Origin: Sulfobacillus harzensis
GTDB taxonomy: Bacteria; Bacillota; Sulfobacillia; Sulfobacillales; Sulfobacillaceae
NCBI RefSeq assembly: GCF_012933365.1
Contig: NZ_JABBVZ010000005.1
Coordinates: 1-64,000 of the forward strand
Length of the DNA: 64,000 nucleotides
Reading direction: 5' to 3'
Within the stretch, counting starts at the first letter, position 1; each line of letters begins with the position of its first letter. The position numbers and the translations under genes were made by a program. Positions 59,830 to 64,000 of this stretch are shown one piece after another. The notes below the pieces were generated by a model. The model worked only from the letters and a program-made list of their open reading frames with translations. It searched no databases and was not told the DNA's origin.

Positions 59830-59857
59830 ATTATAGCGGTTGGCCTAGGCATGTCAA
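59830..59857 (-). promoter_or_regulatory. groES promoter (consensus sigma-A)
   Basis: ttgaca (59857..59852), 16 nt, tataat (59835..59830): both hexamers perfect. The -35 lies in a palindrome gtcaattgac (59853-59862), and an inverted repeat ctcgg-N10-ccgag follows upstream, which may be regulator sites. Confidence 0.8.
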
Positions 59858-59916
59858 TTGACTCGGTCTCAAGTGTCCGAGCCCATCATACACTCCAGCG
59901 AAGGAGGAAACCTTGC

Positions 59917-60816
59917 ATGCGTGTCTCGAAAAGGCTGAGTAGCGGCGTGCTGCTCCTATCCCTTATTCTCACAGGCTGTGGAGCGAAAGCTGCAAACCCG
60001 CAGGAGTCCCAGTCCCCCTATCCCGTCTTGAGGATTCATGTGGGAGACGTGAGTCGGATGTCCCAACTGCCGCTCATCGTGGCACAAAAGCTCGGCTTCT
60101 TTGCCAACCTGCATCTTAGCGTCCGAACCACCTCCAAAGCCGCCCCCGTGACCGTGTCAACGCCGGGGACCCGGTGGCCGTTGGTCGGTTGGGTGGCCAC
60201 CCGCCCCGACTTGATGCTGATGGCCCCCATCCCCGACCCACATTTTCGCCTGCGCGCTCTAAGCGGGCTTCCCATGCCTTATGCGTCCGGCGTTGCATCC
60301 GAAATGGTTTGGGCCAAGGCCGTTCTATCGCATCAGCGGACGCGTATTTCCGCGTGGCATCCCATGCGCTTTACCGAAATTGAAGCGCTTTGGAAACGCC
60401 ACCATCTCCCCTGGGTCATGGTCAACTTGGCCGAAGCCCAGCGCCTCCACTCCATTGACCCGAAGAGCGTCACGCTGGCCTGGCTGGGTGCTTCCACCGG
60501 TCCGGTGCCGGCGGTCGCGGTGAGTGCAGAATCCGAGGGCCCGCGTGTGTCACGTTTTTTGGCGGCGCTTAACTTGGCCCTTTGGTACCTTCGCACCACG
60601 CCCCCGGGCACTGTCGCGCGATCCATCAACCAGCCGGGCTTGTCCGCCCGCGCCATTCGGGCCGCACTCCATTACCAATACTGGCCGGCCACCACCTATC
60701 CCGATGCGGCGGCCTACAACCGTGCGCGGACGCTCTTGGAAGCCGCATGGCCCGCTTATGGCAAAGCGGCTGTCCTCCAGGATGCCCGTCAGGCTCTCAA
60801 GGAATTCGGCAAATAG
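59917..60816 (+). CDS. Substrate-binding lipoprotein of ABC type (SsuA/NMT1-like)
   Basis: A 299-residue lipoprotein. Signal peptide SKRLSSGVLLLSLILTGCG with lipobox LTGC. VLRIHVGDVSRMSQLPLIVAQKLGFFANLHLSV matches the start of NitT/TauT-type binding proteins (the G-F-F-x-x-x-x-L-x-V motif). The rest follows the fold loosely. No permease or ATPase is adjacent. The transporter at 22984-26096 is of the matching family and lacks a binding protein; the pairing is speculative. Start ATG 59917 follows aaggaggaaa. Confidence 0.72.
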   Translation: MRVSKRLSSGVLLLSLILTGCGAKAANPQESQSPYPVLRIHVGDVSRMSQLPLIVAQKLGFFANLHLSVRTTSKAAPVTVSTPGTRWPLVGWVATRPDLMLMAPIPDPHFRLRALSGLPMPYASGVASEMVWAKAVLSHQRTRISAWHPMRFTEIEALWKRHHLPWVMVNLAEAQRLHSIDPKSVTLAWLGASTGPVPAVAVSAESEGPRVSRFLAALNLALWYLRTTPPGTVARSINQPGLSARAIRAALHYQYWPATTYPDAAAYNRARTLLEAAWPAYGKAAVLQDARQALKEFGK

Positions 60817-61328
60817 TGTTCACGAGTGATCTCCATCAACTTGAGCGCCGTGTAGCCAGCGAGCCGGCCCGTGGCCGCCAAATGGGCTACGGTACGGAAG
60901 CCTGATTTCTGGTAGGCGCGGATGGCGCGCGGGTTGTCAACGCGAACGCGAAGATACACGCGGTCGAGACTTAACAAAGAAAAGGCCGCCGAGAGCGTCT
61001 CGTCAACTGCCTCGGTGCCGTACCCGCGATTCCAAAAGTTCTTGTCTCCGATGGAAATGCGCAACTCGGCCTCCCGAGCCCTCCATAGAATTTGCTGCAA
61101 CTCCACGTCGCCAATCAGGCGGCCCTCTTCGTCAATGATGGCGAAGACTAATCGCGAACGGTCTCGCACGAGTTGATTCCACCAAGCCGCCTCATCATCG
61201 CCGTGTTCAAATTTTTTCCCCGTCAGCCTTGACAGTGCCGGGTCGTTATCCCAAGTCATCAGTTGATGCACATCACTAGGCTCTAATCGCCGAATCCGAC
61301 GATAATCGTCGGTAAGAGACAAAACCAA
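60789..61328 (-). CDS. GNAT-family N-acetyltransferase
   Basis: A 179-residue acetyltransferase of the RimJ/RimL-like type. IRRLEPSDVHQLMTWDNDP is the N-terminal strand-helix. LIGDVELQQILWRAREAELRISIGDKNFWNRGYGTEAVDETL holds motif A with the acetyl-CoA loop (RGYGTEA). VYLRVRVDNPRAIRAYQKSGFRTV is motif B. The start is TTG 61328..61326 behind gaggtgac. Substrate unknown. It overlaps the convergent lipoprotein gene by 28 nt. The 245 bp from 61329 to 61573 contain no supported gene. Confidence 0.85.
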   Translation of the reverse strand: MVLSLTDDYRRIRRLEPSDVHQLMTWDNDPALSRLTGKKFEHGDDEAAWWNQLVRDRSRLVFAIIDEEGRLIGDVELQQILWRAREAELRISIGDKNFWNRGYGTEAVDETLSAAFSLLSLDRVYLRVRVDNPRAIRAYQKSGFRTVAHLAATGRLAGYTALKLMEITREHYLPNSLRA

Positions 61329-61573
61329 TGCGTCGTCACCTCACAAGAAGTCCAAGCCTTTATTCATTCGACAGAGGCTGCCGACATCCTGTCAAAACGG
61401 CGGTGCATCAACAGCATTAAGTAATGGAAATGCTGGCACTCGACACCAACTCGAGTCCCATCCGTATACCGTATGGTTCGGGCAATCCAAAGGTGAAATG
61501 GTGCAAAGGCATAAAATTGTTCGAATAGGGCACCAGGCTTGACCGCGCTACGGGGATTGAGTAGGTTACAGTT

Positions 61574-62170
61574 ATGGACAACCTCACCGGCAGGACTCTG
61601 TGGGTTATGCGGCATGGACGACCTGACGTCCCCCCTAACCCTCTTCTTATGACAAAGATTGAGTTTAACGAGTACTTGCGACAGTACGATCTGGCGGGGT
61701 TAAGTCCCGACGAATCGGCACGTCTCCGTGCCCTGTACCAGCCTTACCCGATTCCCGAATTAGTCCTCTCATCGGACTTGCCGCGGGCGCGGCAAACTGC
61801 CGATCTCTTTGCCCGAGGAGCCGACATTGTGGTGGACCCGCTGTTCCGGGAAATTCCTGTGTGGGTTCCAGACGCCAGCACCTGGTTTTTGGACAGACGC
61901 TGGCCCAGCGAAATGTGGTGGAGCTACCTGCGTTTTGCCTGGTTTTATGACATCCCCCCTGAGGGGCAACAGCTGTCCTACGCTCGATCCCGCGAGGCCC
62001 TCGACGTTATTCAGCGTCACCAAGCGCGGGTGGAGCACCTTGCGGTCGTGTCCCACTCAGGATTTCTGTTGGTCACCATCCACCAACTGATGAAGGCGCA
62101 CCGATTGAAAGGCAGACGCCTTCCTCACATCAAATTCGGCCAACCCACCACATATCGCTGGGTTCGCTAA
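61574..62170 (+). CDS. Histidine phosphatase family protein
   Basis: A 198-residue phosphoglycerate-mutase-like phosphatase. TLWVMRHGRPD is the RHG catalytic motif, LVLSSDLPRARQTADLFARG is the second conserved part, FREIPVW supplies the acid, and LAVVSHSGFLLVTI has the second catalytic His. Start ATG 61574 has a weak site (gtaggtt). It is convergent with engB, overlapping by 4 nt. Substrate unknown. Confidence 0.84.
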   Translation: MDNLTGRTLWVMRHGRPDVPPNPLLMTKIEFNEYLRQYDLAGLSPDESARLRALYQPYPIPELVLSSDLPRARQTADLFARGADIVVDPLFREIPVWVPDASTWFLDRRWPSEMWWSYLRFAWFYDIPPEGQQLSYARSREALDVIQRHQARVEHLAVVSHSGFLLVTIHQLMKAHRLKGRRLPHIKFGQPTTYRWVR

Positions 62171-62763
62171 ACCGAGAGCCCCAGTCCCCTCAGCGCCTCT
62201 CGTACCTGGTCCAGCCCTTCCCCCGTGCGGTTGGAGATAAGAAACACCGGTCGTCCATAGATGGACTCCAGCCGCTGACGGCGTTCCTCTTGCTCGCGCC
62301 GGTTCAGACGATCCATCTTGCTGGCGGCCACCACCAGCAAGATATTGCGGTCGGCTGCCCAATGGACCAGCATCGCTTCTTCTTCCTCCGGATCCCGACG
62401 GACATCTTGAATCAATACCGCCGCGACCAGGGGTTGCCGCCCGATCAGATACTGGTCCACGGCCTGGCCAAAGGCCTCCCGCTCCGCCTTGGAAACTTTG
62501 GCGTAGCCAAAACCAGGCAGGTCGACAATATACCATCCCGGCATTTGAAAGAAGTTTATCCGTTGCGTGCGGCCGGGCGTGCTGCTGGTGTGAGCCACTT
62601 TGGCCTTGACCAGCGCGTTAATCAGGGATGACTTGCCGGCATTGGACCGGCCCATGAACGCCACCTCGGGAAGGCCCGAAGTGGGCATCTCAGACTGATC
62701 CAACGCCGAGGCGACATGCTGCCCGCGAGCCGGCTGGCTGTGGGCTGCCTTCTTTTTGGCCAT
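62167..62763 (-). CDS. engB: Ribosome biogenesis GTPase EngB/YsxC
   Basis: A 198-residue GTPase for 50S assembly. EVAFMGRSNAGKSSLINAL is G1, STPGRTQRINFF is G2, YIVDLPGFGYAKV is G3, VVAASKMDRL is G4 and FLISNRTGEGLDQV is near G5. The start ATG overlaps the lon stop (TGATG), and lon-engB is the order seen in B. subtilis (lonA-ysxC). Confidence 0.95.
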   Translation of the reverse strand: MAKKKAAHSQPARGQHVASALDQSEMPTSGLPEVAFMGRSNAGKSSLINALVKAKVAHTSSTPGRTQRINFFQMPGWYIVDLPGFGYAKVSKAEREAFGQAVDQYLIGRQPLVAAVLIQDVRRDPEEEEAMLVHWAADRNILLVVAASKMDRLNRREQEERRQRLESIYGRPVFLISNRTGEGLDQVREALRGLGLSV

Positions 62764-64000
62764 CAGTGCATCACCTGCTCTTGCTTGACAAGCACTAGAG
62801 GCAGCACATCGTCGAGATGCCTGACGAGATGAATGGCCATTTTCTTTCGCACATTGGCGGGCAGGTCCTCGAGGTCCTGTTGGTTTCGCTCAGGAATAAT
62901 CACTTCGTCGATGCCCGCACGGTGCGCGGCCAAAATTTTGTCCTTGATGCCGCCGACCGGCAAAACCCGGCCTCTTAACGTAATTTCCCCCGTCATCGCC
63001 ACATCCGGCCTCACCGCCCGACCGGTCAGGGCCGAAATCATGGCGGACGCCATGGCAATGCCGGCTGAGGGTCCGTCTTTGGGGATGGCTCCTTCCGGAA
63101 CGTGAACGTGCAGGTCCACCGTGTCCTCAAAGTGGTCAGGCACCGCCAGATGATCCTTATGAGCCCGAATATAGCTGTATCCCGCCTGAGCCGACTCCTG
63201 CATCACCTCGCCTAGTTGCCCCGTCAGGGTCAGCTTACCCTTTCCTGGCATGGTCGCGGCTTCAATCGCCATGATGTCCCCGCCCGTTTCGGTAACGGCC
63301 AATCCCGTCACCACGCCCACCGCAGCCTGTTCTTCCGCGGCGCCGTGGAAGACCCGGGGCCGCCCCAGATACCGGCGAAGGTTGGTGACCCGGATGCGCA
63401 ACTTTTTGCCTTCGACCACCTCGCGCGCCGCCTTACGGCAAATAGCCGACAGCTCACGTTCCAACTGGCGCACGCCCGCTTCGCGGGTGTATTGCGCAAT
63501 CACCTCGGTGAGCACTCGACGCCCCAACTGGATTTGCTCGGGCGCCAATCCATGCTGCTTTACCTGCCGGGGCCATAGATACTTTTCAGCGATCGCCCGC
63601 TTCTCCTCATCCGTATAGCCGGAGACGGCGATGGTCTCCATTCGATCCAAGAGTGGCCGGGGAATCGAATGCAAGACGTTGGCGGTGGTAATGAACATCA
63701 CCGACGACAAGTCGAACGGCAGTTCCAGATAGTGGTCGGAAAAGTGATGATTTTGCTCTGGGTCCAACACCTCTAAGAGAGCCGCCGCCGGATCGCCGCG
63801 GAAATCGGCCGCCATCTTGTCCACTTCGTCCAACAGAAAGAGGGGGTTTTTGGTGCCCGCTTGGCGAATCCCTTGAATGATGCGGCCAGGCAATGCCCCA
63901 ATATACGTGCGGCGGTGTCCGCGAATCTCCGCTTCGTCGCGCACCCCGCCGAGCGACATGCGCACAAAGCGACGCCCCGTGGCCCGAGCAATCGACCGCG
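62763..64000 (-). CDS. lon: ATP-dependent protease Lon (3' part; 5' end outside window)
   Basis: The window holds the C-terminal 412 residues. [33 protein letters not shown] follows the Walker A region (outside), [12 protein letters not shown] is Walker B, and [18 protein letters not shown] is the sensor region. The protease domain carries the Ser-Lys dyad in [16 protein letters not shown] (Ser) and [15 protein letters not shown] (Lys). The stop overlaps engB. It degrades misfolded and regulatory proteins. Confidence 0.97.
   Translation of the reverse strand, partial: RSIARATGRRFVRMSLGGVRDEAEIRGHRRTYIGALPGRIIQGIRQAGTKNPLFLLDEVDKMAADFRGDPAAALLEVLDPEQNHHFSDHYLELPFDLSSVMFITTANVLHSIPRPLLDRMETIAVSGYTDEEKRAIAEKYLWPRQVKQHGLAPEQIQLGRRVLTEVIAQYTREAGVRQLERELSAICRKAAREVVEGKKLRIRVTNLRRYLGRPRVFHGAAEEQAAVGVVTGLAVTETGGDIMAIEAATMPGKGKLTLTGQLGEVMQESAQAGYSYIRAHKDHLAVPDHFEDTVDLHVHVPEGAIPKDGPSAGIAMASAMISALTGRAVRPDVAMTGEITLRGRVLPVGGIKDKILAAHRAGIDEVIIPERNQQDLEDLPANVRKKMAIHLVRHLDDVLPLVLVKQEQVMH

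Noticed and set aside
59699-59916. A CIRCE element upstream of groES
   Set aside because: The TTAGCACTC-N9-GAGTGCTAA pattern is not present; only unrelated short inverted repeats were found.
61364-61615. An 83-codon minus-strand frame before the histidine phosphatase gene
   Set aside because: It overlaps the phosphatase start, has no ribosome site and no recognisable motifs.

Overview
This window is chromosomal DNA of an endospore-forming Bacillota. Evidence: two complete Ger germinant-receptor operons, SpoIIP, SpoIVFA/FB and Spo0B; the Firmicutes gene orders spoIVFA-spoIVFB / rplU-prp-rpmA-spo0B-obg and radC-mreBCD-minCDE-rodA; two T-box leaders; and strong GGAGG-type ribosome sites with many GTG and TTG starts. 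The G+C-rich composition, a sulfide:quinone-oxidoreductase-like flavoprotein and the gene mix would fit a Sulfobacillus-like organism, but that placement is inference. No tRNA, rRNA, CRISPR array, insertion sequence or prophage was seen; this is mostly core chromosome with a few accessory patches.

Layout. 1-5.9 kb: an accessory patch with a broken HAD gene, an AhpD-like gene whose catalytic cysteine codon is TGA (candidate selenoprotein), fdhD, a CoA-thioester cluster (paaK, EthD-like, enoyl-CoA hydratase) and an SQR-like flavoprotein. 5.2-11.2 kb: a minus-strand operon gerA-gerC-gerB followed by an FMN glutamate-synthase-like protein and a methyltransferase. 11.4-16.7 kb: ClC channel, unknown membrane protein, spoIIP, rpsT, holA. 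16.8-22.2 kb: second gerA-gerC-gerB operon, then a convergent orphan sporulation-type histidine kinase with a sigma-H-like promoter. 22.4-26.9 kb: NitT/TauT-type ABC transporter with a double permease, and Hsp20. 27-36.2 kb: leuS with T-box, a PadR regulator, a haem-oxygenase-like monooxygenase, an EAL-triple-GAF protein, an SDR and YyaL. 36.2-41.9 kb: rsfS, yqeK, an RRM protein, nadD, obg, spo0B, rpmA, prp, rplU and a PAP2 phosphatase. 42-47.9 kb: RNase G/E, spoIVFB/FA, an epimerase, a membrane-anchored ferredoxin and a second PAP2. 47.9-55.1 kb: rodA, minEDC, mreDCB, radC, maf. 55.3-64 kb: folC, valS with T-box, groES, an orphan substrate-binding lipoprotein, GNAT, a phosphatase, engB and the 3' part of lon.

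How the genes work together. Sporulation and germination dominate: kinase and Spo0B (phosphorelay), SpoIIP (engulfment), SpoIVFA/FB (pro-sigma-K processing) and the two Ger receptors (spore germination). Cell shape and division (Mre, Min, RodA), translation (S20, L21, L27 with its processing protease, RsfS, Obg, EngB, LeuS, ValS) and protein quality control (Hsp20, GroES, Lon) make up the rest.

The most notable observation is the AhpD-like gene at 259-579. Its single in-frame TGA sits exactly at the resolving/catalytic Cys of a CxxC motif. It is followed by a bacterial SECIS-like hairpin whose loop lies 17 nt after the TGA, and fdhD is divergently adjacent. The main alternative is a nonsense mutation, since the next gene is itself broken.
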